Part shown: piece after piece, positions 33,700 to 43,176 of the stretch | How positions within the stretch are numbered: the first letter of the stretch is position 1 | Layout: each line of letters begins with the position of its first letter | Assembly: GCF_001524445.2 (NCBI RefSeq) | Contig: NZ_CP013418.1 | Coordinates: 1,860,001 to 1,924,000 of the forward strand | Source: Burkholderia savannae | GTDB lineage: Bacteria; Pseudomonadota; Gammaproteobacteria; Burkholderiales; Burkholderiaceae | Length of the DNA: 64,000 nt | Direction of reading: 5' to 3' | Program-made: the position numbers and the translations under genes | Notes under the pieces: generated by a model | Database searches by the model: none | What the model saw: only the letters and a program-made list of their open reading frames with translations | What the model was told of the DNA's origin: nothing

Positions 33700-36207
33700 T
33701 CACGGCTGCAGTTTCAACCTGAACCCGACCACTCCCGGCTCTTCCGTCGCCGACACCGCGAAGCCGCTATTTTTCGCGAGCGTGATCATCGCCGTGTTCT
33801 CGCGCAACGCTTCGCCGATCATCCAGGCCGTTCCGCGCGAACGCGCATATTCGATGATGCGCGCCATCAGCAGCCGCCCAAGCCCCTTGCCCTTCTGATC
33901 GGGCCGCACCGCGATCGCAAACTCGGTCGCTTCGTTGTCCGGATCGGTCACGGCGCGCACCGCGCCGAGCGTATGCGCGCGGCCGTCGGCGTCGTTGACC
34001 GTCGCGATCAACGCCATCTCGCGGTCATAATCGATCTGCGTCATCCGCGCGATCTGCGAGTGATCGAAGTTGCGAACCGCGCCGAAGAAGCGCATCCGCA
34101 AATCGTCCGGCGTCATCGCACTCAGCAACTCGCGATGCGCTGCCTCGTCCTCGGGGCGAATCGGACGCACCGTGATGGGCTCTCCGTGCCAGTCGATTCT
34201 CTGCTCCAGGTAACGGGGATACGGCACGATCGCAAGCCGGCTGCGTCCCGTCGCGAGCCTGATGCACGGCCTCACCGCGATGACGCGCTCGGATTTCACG
34301 CGCAGCACGAGCGACATCTGGACGACCTCGCGCACCTCGCACACCGCCTGAGAAAGCGCGGTCAGCGCATGCAACAACGGCTCGGGCGGGGCGCGGCGCG
34401 CATACGGCGAACGCGCGACGACCGCTCGCGCAAGCACAGTGTTGAAAGGCGGCAGCCCGTAGACGACAAACGGCGCGGAGATGCCGTCCGCCGGCGGCAC
34501 CGAATAGCGGAACACCGGCCCGAAGTTCTGGTCGTCGTACATCTCGACCGTAATGTCGACGATCGCATCGCCGACGTCCGCCTCGCTCGCACGCTCGACG
34601 CCGAAACCCGCCAGCCAGCCGAGCGCCGCGTCGCCCTCGAACACGTCCCGCCCCTGTGCGAGCGCCGCGCGCGCCGCCTGTTGCGCAGCGGCGACCGACG
34701 CAGTCGGCTGCGGCGGCGTGCCCTCCGGCGTCTGCATCAATAGTTCGCGCCCCAGTTGATAGTCGACGAGGCGCGCATGTGCGCGCGCGAGACGCTGCGG
34801 GGTCGTGTGCACCGGAATGCCGTGCTCGTGCAACGCGTCGCGCGTCGCGGCATCGACGCCGCCGAAGAAACATGCAAGCATGCCGCGGCGCGCGAACTTG
34901 CGCGCTTCGATCAGCACGCGCGCGACGTCGTCGGCAGGCGCGCTATGCGACGTTGCGTGCACCACGAACACGGTGCCCGTCTGCGGGTGCTGCGCGAGCG
35001 CCTTCAGCGCCGCGCCGAAATATTCGGGACGCGCATCGTCGCCGAGCAGCAGCGGATTGCCCGCGTCGATGCCGGCGGGCAGCGCGCCGCCGACTTCGTC
35101 GACGGCGGCCTGCGGCCATTGCGCGAGCGTCTCTCCGGCCGCCGCCAGCGCATCGACGGCGAGCTTCGCAACGCCCCTGTCGCTCGTCACGAGCGTCGCC
35201 GCGCCGCTCGCCGCGGCCCTGCCGACGCCGAGCGTCTCGATTTCGTCGAGGAGATCGTCGAGCGCGTCGACGCGCACCATCCCGGCGCGCTGAAACGCGG
35301 CCGTATGAAGCAGATCGCCCGAATCGCCACGGCCGGTGCGCAATGCGAGCACGGGCTTGTTGCGCGCCGCCGCGCGCGCCGCTGACATGAACTTGCGCGC
35401 CGACTTCACCGTGTCGAGCTCGAGCAGAATCGCGCGTGTCGCGGCGTCGCTCGCGAGGTAGTCGAGTACGTCGGCCGCGTCGACGTCCGCCTCGCCGCCG
35501 AGCGCGATCGCATGAGAGAAACCGAGCCCGCGCGCATGCGCCCAGCCGAGCACCGCGTTCGTCAGCGCATTCGACTGCGACACCCACGCGACCCCGCCCG
35601 CCTTCACGATGCATGCCGGCGCGCCGAAGTGCGCGTTCAGCACGGGCGAAACGACACCCAGGCTGCCCGGCCCGATGATCCGCAGCAAATGAGGCTTCGC
35701 CGCGGCGAGCGCCCGTTCGAGCGCGGCCCGATCGGCGCTCGATCGGGCCGCGCCGACGATGATCGCCGCGCGAACGCCCAAGCCGCCGAGCTTGCGCACG
35801 ATGCCGGGCCATGTCGCGGGCGGCGTGCAGACGATCGCGATCGACGGTGCGCTCGGCAGTTGATCGACATATGGATAAACCTTGTGCCCGTTCAGTTCGC
35901 CGTACTTCGGATTGACGGGCCAGATCGCACCGCCGAACCGGCCGTCGAGCACGCACGCCCAGACCATCGCGCCGACGCTGCCCGGACGCGGCGACGCGCC
36001 GACAACGGCGACGGAAGTCGGCTGGAACAACGCATCGAGATTGCGAACGGTCACGGCAACTCCGTTGAAAGGTTGAATGACGGCACTCGACGGCGCGGCC
36101 GGGCCGAACCGAACCTGTGAGCCCATAGGATAGGCGAAGCGCCACACGTCGCCTATATGCCGTTCGGCCGAGTCGCCGATTCGCGCAAGCGTCGGCATCA
36201 TCGACAT
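33700..36207 (-). CDS. PatZ/YfiQ-like protein lysine acetyltransferase (ADP-forming acyl-CoA synthetase-like plus GNAT)
   Basis: An 835-residue protein. Order: CoA-binding Rossmann domain (PTSVAVVGASPRPGSVG near 57-75; INPKYGELNG-like PVNPKYGELNG), succinyl-CoA-synthetase-like ligase domains (GGVAWVSQSNAL, DVLDYLASDAATRAILLELD), a shortened ATP-grasp-like part (DITVEMYDDQNFGPVFRY), and a C-terminal GNAT acetyltransferase (VRPIRPEDEAAHRELL; acetyl-CoA loop RPDQKGKGLGRLLMA). PatZ-type proteins acetylate lysines of metabolic enzymes such as acetyl-CoA synthetase; the synthetase part is catalytically inert in that family. Length is near E. coli PatZ (886). The N-terminal half of the ATP-grasp appears deleted. 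The start at 36207 has GGGAGGT 4 bp upstream; ATGs at 36201 and 36198 are alternatives. Confidence 0.85.
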   Translation of the reverse strand: MSMMPTLARIGDSAERHIGDVWRFAYPMGSQVRFGPAAPSSAVIQPFNGVAVTVRNLDALFQPTSVAVVGASPRPGSVGAMVWACVLDGRFGGAIWPVNPKYGELNGHKVYPYVDQLPSAPSIAIVCTPPATWPGIVRKLGGLGVRAAIIVGAARSSADRAALERALAAAKPHLLRIIGPGSLGVVSPVLNAHFGAPACIVKAGGVAWVSQSNALTNAVLGWAHARGLGFSHAIALGGEADVDAADVLDYLASDAATRAILLELDTVKSARKFMSAARAAARNKPVLALRTGRGDSGDLLHTAAFQRAGMVRVDALDDLLDEIETLGVGRAAASGAATLVTSDRGVAKLAVDALAAAGETLAQWPQAAVDEVGGALPAGIDAGNPLLLGDDARPEYFGAALKALAQHPQTGTVFVVHATSHSAPADDVARVLIEARKFARRGMLACFFGGVDAATRDALHEHGIPVHTTPQRLARAHARLVDYQLGRELLMQTPEGTPPQPTASVAAAQQAARAALAQGRDVFEGDAALGWLAGFGVERASEADVGDAIVDITVEMYDDQNFGPVFRYSVPPADGISAPFVVYGLPPFNTVLARAVVARSPYARRAPPEPLLHALTALSQAVCEVREVVQMSLVLRVKSERVIAVRPCIRLATGRSRLAIVPYPRYLEQRIDWHGEPITVRPIRPEDEAAHRELLSAMTPDDLRMRFFGAVRNFDHSQIARMTQIDYDREMALIATVNDADGRAHTLGAVRAVTDPDNEATEFAIAVRPDQKGKGLGRLLMARIIEYARSRGTAWMIGEALRENTAMITLAKNSGFAVSATEEPGVVGFRLKLQP

Positions 36208-37525
36208 CGACACCTCCCTGCCGGTCGCCGACGCAGCCCCATCTCCGCCAGAAACACGGAACGGAGATACCGGCCTTTTGAAATGGAGCAGGACAACATG
36301 CAAGGATGGATCGAGCAAGCCACGCAATCGGCGGCGGCGCTACTCGTCTTCGACGAAGCTGCCCGCCGGCTTTGCCGCGAACGCGGCGATGCGGACCAAC
36401 GGCGCGCGGCGCGAAATTCGCCTGCCTCGGCGGCGCGGCTCGCGATACCGCTGCCCGACACACGGCCGGCCACGGTCCGCCCGAACGAGCGCCCATTCCC
36501 CGGAATCGATTACAGAAGACGCGCAATCCCGAAACGGCCCGTTCGTCCGCATTTGATTGCACGCGCCGACATGTCTCGCCACACGGCTTTAAAAGACATG
36601 CTGATTCGTGTTGAAACGATCGTCTCGAAAATCCGATCCAGCCGGATGAAGCATCGCGCGCCCCGATTCAACGAATTCGATGCATTGCTCAATAGCGGCC
36701 AACTTTCGTGCGGTGTGCGGGCTCACTGCGGAATCGGTCGAGCGACGAAGTCCGGCATGCGACCGAAATCGCGTTCATTGCGCGGCTCCATCGCACGATT
36801 GCGTTCGAATGCGGGCGCAACGGCCATTGCGCATGGTGCTTCGTCGAACGGGCCTGCGATCGAGGTCCCGCAAGCGACATGTCGCTCGCAATGTAGCAGT
36901 GCCGGCGCCGGCGCTTCACGACGAACGCGAATGCGCATGCACACCGGCAAACATTACAAGCCGTTAAGAAATATATCTCGCGAAAACAACGAACGCATTC
37001 CATTCTCGCCGGCCGCCGTGCGACTCAAACCAATCGTCAATCGGATGAGAAGCCCGTCTCAAAAATGCCGTCCGCACACATTCGCGGTTCGAATGCGATG
37101 TCCATTCCGGCATACCGGTCGGCGGATCAGGACCGAGGAATCGCATCATCGACACGTCATCGCGTCTTTGGCATCGCGATCTAAGCGCGTGCCCGGCTTC
37201 CGAACCGAGTCTCGAAAGGTATGCCGCCGCGACGAATACGAGGCTCGCTTCGCCCCGTCAAAGGTGAGCGTTTTCGGGAGTCATGGTGAGGATGTTCGGG
37301 ATAGGTCGTCGAGTCGCGCCGAAATCTCGAATCAAAACGGGAAATTCGCGAACGCCGTCCCATATGCGCGATGCGGTGTGAAACAATTTCAACGAATCGG
37401 AAAATTCGCTTCGATTGTGAAATGACGCAATATCCGTCTAAAGCCACGGGTTTCATCGCCGAATCAGCGTGCAACCATGTGCGGCACGACATCGCGTGGC
37501 TGCCGTGAAACAAGCAGCCGTTGGG
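36208..37525. other. Gene-poor, AT-richer region
   Basis: About 1.3 kb with no convincing gene. From roughly 36540 onwards base composition is visibly less GC-rich than the flanks (for example many AAAT, TTCGAA and GAATTC-like words). A long frame at 36157-37425 (+) has no family resemblance and poor codon bias. Two tandem copies of the motif GGTGAGNNNTTTCGGGA-type sit at 37263-37279 and 37285-37301. The region may be a decayed horizontally acquired segment. Confidence 0.55.
37263..37301 (+). repeat. Two tandem copies of the dispersed 17-bp motif
   Basis: GGTGAGCGTTTTCGGGA (37263-37279) and GGTGAGGATGTTCGGGA (37285-37301), 22 bp apart, in the gene-poor AT-richer stretch. They are oriented opposite to the pair at 33256-33306. 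Confidence 0.5.
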
Positions 37526-37527
37526 CC

Positions 37528-37569
37528 AAAACAAAACGGTGCGAATGGCAGGCTTGCCGTTCGCACCGT
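37528..37569 (-). terminator. Intrinsic terminator of the H-NS-like gene
   Basis: The arms 37536-37550 (ACGGTGCGAATGGCA) and 37555-37569 pair over 15 bp with a GGCT loop; only one position is a G-T mismatch. On the minus strand the stem is followed by TTTTGTTTT (37528-37536). It lies 33 bp beyond the stop of the H-NS-like gene, a textbook Rho-independent terminator. Confidence 0.9.
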
Positions 37570-37585
37570 CGTTCAAGGCGCCAAA

Positions 37586-37602
37586 GGTGAGGTTTTTCGG
37601 GA
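37586..37602 (+). repeat. Single copy of the dispersed 17-bp motif
   Basis: GGTGAGGTTTTTCGGGA at 37586-37602 ends exactly where the H-NS-like stop codon begins (37603-37605 on the minus strand) and lies between the gene and its terminator. Confidence 0.5.
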
Positions 37603-37893
37603 TCAGTCCTTGATCAGGAAACGGTTGCGGTTCTTGCCGAGCCACGCCGGCGCACGGCCACGGCCGCTCCAGGTCTCGCCCGTCTTCGGATTGAGGTATT
37701 TCGGCGGCAGCTGGCGCTTCGGCTTCGCCGCGGTCTTGATGCTTCTGAACCCCAACTCCTCGGGCGTGATGTCGTATTCCTCGATCTTCGCCCTGATATC
37801 GGCAATGGCGTCCGCGATTGCTTTTTCGCGTTCCTTGTCGATTTTCTGCTGAAGTTTTTCGAGCTGTGCGGTCAGTTGCCTATAGGTCGCCAT
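37603..37893 (-). CDS. H-NS-family nucleoid-associated protein
   Basis: A 96-residue protein with the H-NS/BpH3 layout: an N-terminal coiled-coil oligomerisation part (YRQLTAQLEKLQQKIDKERE), the linker IEEYDITPEELGF, a basic stretch KTAAKPKRQLP, and the C-terminal DNA-binding motif KYLNPKTGETWSGRGRAPAW, which contains the core that binds the minor groove of AT-rich DNA. These proteins silence AT-rich, often horizontally acquired DNA. The gene itself lies in an AT-richer segment, has its own strong terminator, and its stop codon directly abuts a copy of the 17-bp motif at 37586-37602. Confidence 0.93.
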   Translation of the reverse strand: MATYRQLTAQLEKLQQKIDKEREKAIADAIADIRAKIEEYDITPEELGFRSIKTAAKPKRQLPPKYLNPKTGETWSGRGRAPAWLGKNRNRFLIKD

Positions 37894-37995
37894 ATGGATG
37901 AAGCTCCGTCTCGTTATTTATAGAGGGAATTATATGAATCTATTCAGGATCAATCGAATATTTTTTGCATTGCTTTCATATTCCGCAAGCGATGC

Positions 37996-38283
37996 TCAAA
38001 AGCCATTTCTAGCCTTGCATGCGAAGAGAAGGTTTCGCACGCCGTTATCGACCGATTGCTTGATCGTATCGAAATCGCCGCCGCAAATGCCGCGCGCATT
38101 CTGAACGCAGGTGTCCCAAGGACCGCCTTCCGGACACTGGACCATCGTGGTCGCACGCCCGTCCGGCGTAAACAGCGGCGCGCTACCCCCGCAGCCCGAG
38201 AGCACCGCCATTAAAGCAATCAAAAATACCGTCCGCAAGAACGCGCCGCATTGCCCCGGCGCTGGCGCACCCGTCTGTTTCAT
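37996..38283 (-). CDS. Small putative lipoprotein
   Basis: A 95-residue exported protein. After a short N-terminal part (MKQTGAPAPGQCGAFLR) a hydrophobic segment TVFLIALMAVLSGCGG ends in a lipobox (LSGC), so acylation at the Cys is expected. The mature part is about 60 residues with four further Cys (MVQCPEGGPWDTCVQNARGI, then CGGDF and FACKA), consistent with periplasmic disulfides. No family recognised. It lies 67 bp downstream of the exported-protein gene 38351-39100 on the same strand, so the two probably share a transcript. Confidence 0.65.
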   Translation of the reverse strand: MKQTGAPAPGQCGAFLRTVFLIALMAVLSGCGGSAPLFTPDGRATTMVQCPEGGPWDTCVQNARGICGGDFDTIKQSVDNGVRNLLFACKARNGF

Positions 38284-38350
38284 GAATCTGCCTATCGCTC
38301 CGCTTTCTTCTTGGACGACGCGAGTATATGCCAACGCGCGCGGCAAAGGG

Positions 38351-39100
38351 TCAATCAGGTGCAACGAGTGTCTTGTAGGGCGCACGTCCGCGCGGATCGT
38401 CGGTAAGCCGAATGAATACCTGCTCGACGTCCGGCAGCGCTTCGAGCCTGCGTCGCAGCGCATCGCGATCGAACGACGCAGGCGCGCATCCTTCGGCATA
38501 AATGAAGCGGCGCTGAATCGTGATCCAGATGCTCGTGCCCGCCAAAGCCGGATCGCCGGCGAGAAATCGCTGCTTCAGTTCTTCGGCAATCTGCTTGTCG
38601 TATAAATAGGAATTCGGTTTGCTGCAGCGACGTGCGAGCCAGCAAGTCGTTCCGCGCTCGACGCGGTAATGCGCATCGTCTTCCATTTGCGCACGCGTCA
38701 TCAATGGACCCAGCGGCATCGGACATTCGGCAATCGAATTCGACAATACAAAAAAAGGATCGTCGTACCAATTGCGTCGTTCGATCGAAGCGGTCGATCC
38801 CGGCGATGCGTCCGGCACCGACGAAACCGATGATTCCGGCGATGCCGGTGACGTTGACGATGCCGGCGACGACGCCACGAAAATCGTCGACGCCGACATC
38901 GCGGGCAACGACTTCGCAGCCGATTCGGACGATGCGAGCGCTGCAAGCGACGCAAGCGGTGCGGACGGCACAAACGGCACAGACGACGCAAACGATGCAG
39001 GCGATGCAGGCAATACGCGCACCGCGCCGCCCTGCGCAAACGCCTGCGCGGCGACGGCGACGAACGCCACGCACGATGCGGCGAATCTGATGCGCTTCAT
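38351..39100 (-). CDS. Exported protein with low-complexity Ala/Ser/Pro linker, unknown function
   Basis: A 249-residue protein with a signal peptide (MKRIRFAASCVAFVAVAAQA, cleavage after AFA). Residues about 28-105 are a low-complexity Ala/Ser/Pro/Val stretch rich in SxPAS and SSVP repeats. The conserved-looking C-terminal half begins at RRNWYDDPFFVLSNSIAECP and contains several Cys (TCWLARRCS) and two segments that look like secretin-type or BON-like modules (SIWITIQRRFIYAEGC; LRRRLEALPDVEQVFIRLTDD). I do not recognise the family. The start at 39100 is chosen because the signal peptide begins there; 39160 would add 20 residues before it. Likely cotranscribed with the small lipoprotein downstream. 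Confidence 0.62.
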   Translation of the reverse strand: MKRIRFAASCVAFVAVAAQAFAQGGAVRVLPASPASFASSVPFVPSAPLASLAALASSESAAKSLPAMSASTIFVASSPASSTSPASPESSVSSVPDASPGSTASIERRNWYDDPFFVLSNSIAECPMPLGPLMTRAQMEDDAHYRVERGTTCWLARRCSKPNSYLYDKQIAEELKQRFLAGDPALAGTSIWITIQRRFIYAEGCAPASFDRDALRRRLEALPDVEQVFIRLTDDPRGRAPYKTLVAPD

Positions 39101-39188
39101 CGCGACCTCCACACGGATGCGCCCGCTCGGCGTGCGAGCGCCGACGCGTTCGCAGCGCACGTGTTCCGCGCGTCGCGCGAACCGTCCG

Positions 39189-40718
<1,530 letters not shown>

Positions 40719-40811
40719 AAAACGAGACGAATTATCTCACGCGGGAGACATCCGGCAAGCGCTTGTCAATAAAGACCAAACCGCGAAACGACGAGCACCG
40801 GGCGGCGCATT

Positions 40812-40829
40812 CGTCTAGCCAAAGAGACG
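40812..40829. promoter_or_regulatory. Candidate upstream activator site
   Basis: Inverted repeat CGTCT (40812-40816) and AGACG (40825-40829) with an 8-bp spacer, about 85-100 bp upstream of the -24 element. This is the usual distance for an enhancer site of a sigma-54 activator. Related GAGAC/GTCTC words occur at about 40692-40750. Assignment is inference. Confidence 0.35.
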
Positions 40830-40913
40830 TTTTCTGTAGAATCGGACGCAGCCGGCACCCGGCCGCAGCGCGCGCCCCGCCGCCCGTGCGGCAGCGGCCC
40901 GCCGCGCGGCGGA

Positions 40914-40930
40914 TGGCACGAATCCTGCGG
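40914..40930 (+). promoter_or_regulatory. Sigma-54 (-24/-12) promoter
   Basis: TGGCACGAATCCTGCGG has GG at 40915-40916 and GC at 40927-40928 with exactly ten bases between, and the full TGGCACG -24 consensus. Transcription should start near 40940 and give a leader of about 65 nt before the permease. A perfect 9-bp inverted repeat (40925-40933 with 40937-40945) overlaps the -12 element and the start site. Confidence 0.88.
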
Positions 40931-41003
40931 CAGCGCCTGCCGCAGCGTCGCGCCGTCCGCGAGGCGCGCACGCTCGCACAACAACCAAGATTAGGAGACT
41001 CTC

Positions 41004-42407
41004 TTGTCATTCGTGATCGTCCTCGCCGCGCTGGCGTTCCTGATGTTCGCCGCGTACCGCGGCTACAGCGTGATCCTGTTCGCGCCCGTCGCCGCGCTCG
41101 GTGCGGTGCTGTTGACCGACCCCGCCGCCGTCGCCCCCGTCTTCTCCGGCATCTTCATGGAAAAGATGGTCGGCTTCGTGAAGCTCTACTTCCCGGTGTT
41201 CCTGCTCGGCGCCGTGTTCGGCAAGGTGATCGAGCTGTCCGGCTTCTCCGAGGCGATCGTCGCGGCCGCGATCCGCTACATCGGCCGCTCGCGCGCGAAT
41301 GCGGTAATCGTCGCGGTGTGCGCGCTGCTCACCTATGGCGGCGTGTCGCTGTTCGTCGTCGTGTTCGCCGTCTATCCGTTCGCGGCCGAGCTCTATCGTC
41401 AGAGCAACATTCCGAAGCGCCTGATGCCGGGCGCGATCGCGCTCGGCGCGTTCTCGTTCACGATGGATTCGCTGCCCGGCACGCCGCAGATCCAGAACAT
41501 CATCCCGACCACGTTCTTCAAGACGACCGCGTGGGCCGCGCCCGCGCTCGGCACGATCGGCTCGGTCTTCATCATCGTCGTCGGCCTGTCGTATCTCGAA
41601 TGGCGCCGCCGCTCGGCGCTCGCGCGCGGCGAAGGCTACGGCACGTCGCTCGTCAACGAGCCGGAGCGCGTCGAGACGCAGTCGCTGCCGAATCCGATCC
41701 TCGCCGTGTCGCCGCTCGTGCTCGTCGGCGTCGCGAACTTCACGCTGACGAAACTGATTCCAGTGTGGTACGGCGGCGCATCGTACACGGTGCCGCCCGA
41801 CGTGCTGCCGGGCGTCCACACGCCGATCACGACGCCGATCAAGACCGTCGTCGCGATCTGGTCGGTCGAGGCGGCGCTGCTGCTCGGCATCCTGCTCGTC
41901 GTCATCACCGCGTTCAGGCGCGTGCACGAGCGCTTCGCGACCGGCACCAAGGCGGCCGTCGGCGGCGCGCTGCTTGCCGCGATGAACACCGCGTCCGAAT
42001 ACGGCTTCGGCGGCGTGATCGCCGCGCTGCCGGGCTTCATCGTCGTCGGCGACGCGCTGAAGAACATTCCGAATCCGCTCGTCAACGCGGCCGTGTCGGT
42101 CAGCTCGCTCGCGGGGATCACGGGCTCCGCGTCGGGCGGGATGAGCATCGCGCTCGCGGCGATGTCGGATCTCTTCATCAAGGGCGCGCAGGCCGCGCAG
42201 ATTCCGATGGACGTGCTGCACCGGGTCGTCGCGATGGCGAGCGGCGGCATGGATACGCTGCCGCACAACGGCGCGGTGATCACGCTGCTCGCGGTGACGG
42301 GCCTCACGCACCGCGAATCGTATCGCGACATCTTCGCGGTGACCGTCATCAAGACGCTCGCGGTGTTCTTCGTGATCGCCGTCTATTATCTGACAGGGCT
42401 CGTCTGA
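41004..42407 (+). CDS. GntP-family (gluconate/organic acid:H+) permease
   Basis: A 467-residue inner-membrane carrier with about twelve hydrophobic segments. Family features include GVSLFVVVFAVYPFA, the FTMDSLPGTPQIQN motif, TASEYGFGGVIAALPGF, ITGSASGGMSIAL and the C-terminal MASGGMDTLPHNGAVITLL. The GntP superfamily carries gluconate, D-serine, 3-hydroxybutyrate and other small hydroxy acids; which one is not readable. The start is a TTG codon at 41004, chosen because AGGAG (40993-40997) lies six bases before it and the membrane segment starts at once. Control by the divergent sigma-54 activator through the -24/-12 promoter is strongly suggested. A perfect stem-loop follows the stop. Confidence 0.88.
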   Translation: MSFVIVLAALAFLMFAAYRGYSVILFAPVAALGAVLLTDPAAVAPVFSGIFMEKMVGFVKLYFPVFLLGAVFGKVIELSGFSEAIVAAAIRYIGRSRANAVIVAVCALLTYGGVSLFVVVFAVYPFAAELYRQSNIPKRLMPGAIALGAFSFTMDSLPGTPQIQNIIPTTFFKTTAWAAPALGTIGSVFIIVVGLSYLEWRRRSALARGEGYGTSLVNEPERVETQSLPNPILAVSPLVLVGVANFTLTKLIPVWYGGASYTVPPDVLPGVHTPITTPIKTVVAIWSVEAALLLGILLVVITAFRRVHERFATGTKAAVGGALLAAMNTASEYGFGGVIAALPGFIVVGDALKNIPNPLVNAAVSVSSLAGITGSASGGMSIALAAMSDLFIKGAQAAQIPMDVLHRVVAMASGGMDTLPHNGAVITLLAVTGLTHRESYRDIFAVTVIKTLAVFFVIAVYYLTGLV

Positions 42408-42413
42408 TCCGGC

Positions 42414-42434
42414 GACGGGCGCAACGCGCCCGTC
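42414..42434 (+). terminator. Stem-loop after the GntP-family permease
   Basis: GACGGGCGC at 42414-42422 and GCGCCCGTC at 42426-42434 form a perfect 9-bp stem with a 3-nt loop, starting 6 bp after the stop. No T-run follows, so termination may be Rho-assisted. Confidence 0.6.
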
Positions 42435-42746
42435 CAGCGGCGGCAGCCCGACTGCTTCGGCGCGGCGCCGCCCGCTGCATCGGCCCGGCGCTCGCCGATC
42501 GACGGCGCGCCGGGCCGATTGCGTTTTCGCTCATACTTTTTGCCGTGACGCGCCGCCGCAACATGCGGGTTTGCGCGTACACCGAACGGCTCATTGTTCA
42601 ACGCGCCGCAGCGCGCCGTCGGGCCGCCCGGCCCCACGGCTCCAACATCTCGCAAAATTCTCATTGCCGTCGTCCGGTTCGGCTAAACTGCATTGAAGCA
42701 GTTCGCAGAGCAACATTTCCTACTTCACGACACGAGGACACGTTCA

Positions 42747-43019
42747 ATGCGCACGACCGGTTCTTCCGGGGCCATGACCCTGTTGACCGAATTCGATCAG
42801 GCCGACGGGCGCGAGCTTCGCTCGCTGCGTCTCGCGGCCACCGAAGACGGTAAAAGCGTACTGCTTATCGAAATCGACGAACGCAAACCCGGCATCCATC
42901 GGGAAGTACGCTACGAGATCACACCCGCCGAGTTGATCGCCGCGATACGTTCGCACGGCGCGGAACTGCCGGGCGAAACGCACGGCACCGTTCCGCTCGC
43001 CCGCACCGCGGCGCCCTGA
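42747..43019 (+). CDS. Small conserved-looking protein, unknown function
   Basis: A 90-residue soluble protein. Predicted secondary structure alternates strands (TLLTEFDQADG, LRSLRLAATEDGKSVLLIEI) and a helix (AELIAAIRSHGAEL). I do not recognise the family. The start at 42747 (MRTTGSSGAM) is preferred to 42693 because an AGGACA site lies nearby and the earlier codons are atypical. It is a lone gene in a 770-bp gap between the permease and the DedA-like gene; the 339 bp before it hold only a short AT-rich stretch around 42650-42740, a likely promoter. Confidence 0.6.
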   Translation: MRTTGSSGAMTLLTEFDQADGRELRSLRLAATEDGKSVLLIEIDERKPGIHREVRYEITPAELIAAIRSHGAELPGETHGTVPLARTAAP

Positions 43020-43176
43020 TCCGCCGCCGCGGTGAAGCCAAGGCTGGCCCGCGCCCTCGCCGTCTTCGCCGCGCGTCCATGCGCGGCGCGATCTCCTTTC
43101 CGAAAATAGCCGATAATCGGCACATCAACGCGCTTCATGCCGCGCGCGCTTCGCGGCGATCGTCCATCGTTTCGTC

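Noticed and set aside
33081..33898. Repeat proteins (VGV, LAL, NAN, TPT) across the 9-bp VNTR
   Set aside because: All frames are open only because the 9-bp unit has no stop; flanks are not protein-like and no ribosome site is seen.
36157..37425. A 422-codon plus-strand frame
   Set aside because: It overlaps the start and ribosome site of the PatZ-like gene, shows no family resemblance, and covers the AT-richer stretch where codon bias does not fit the genome.
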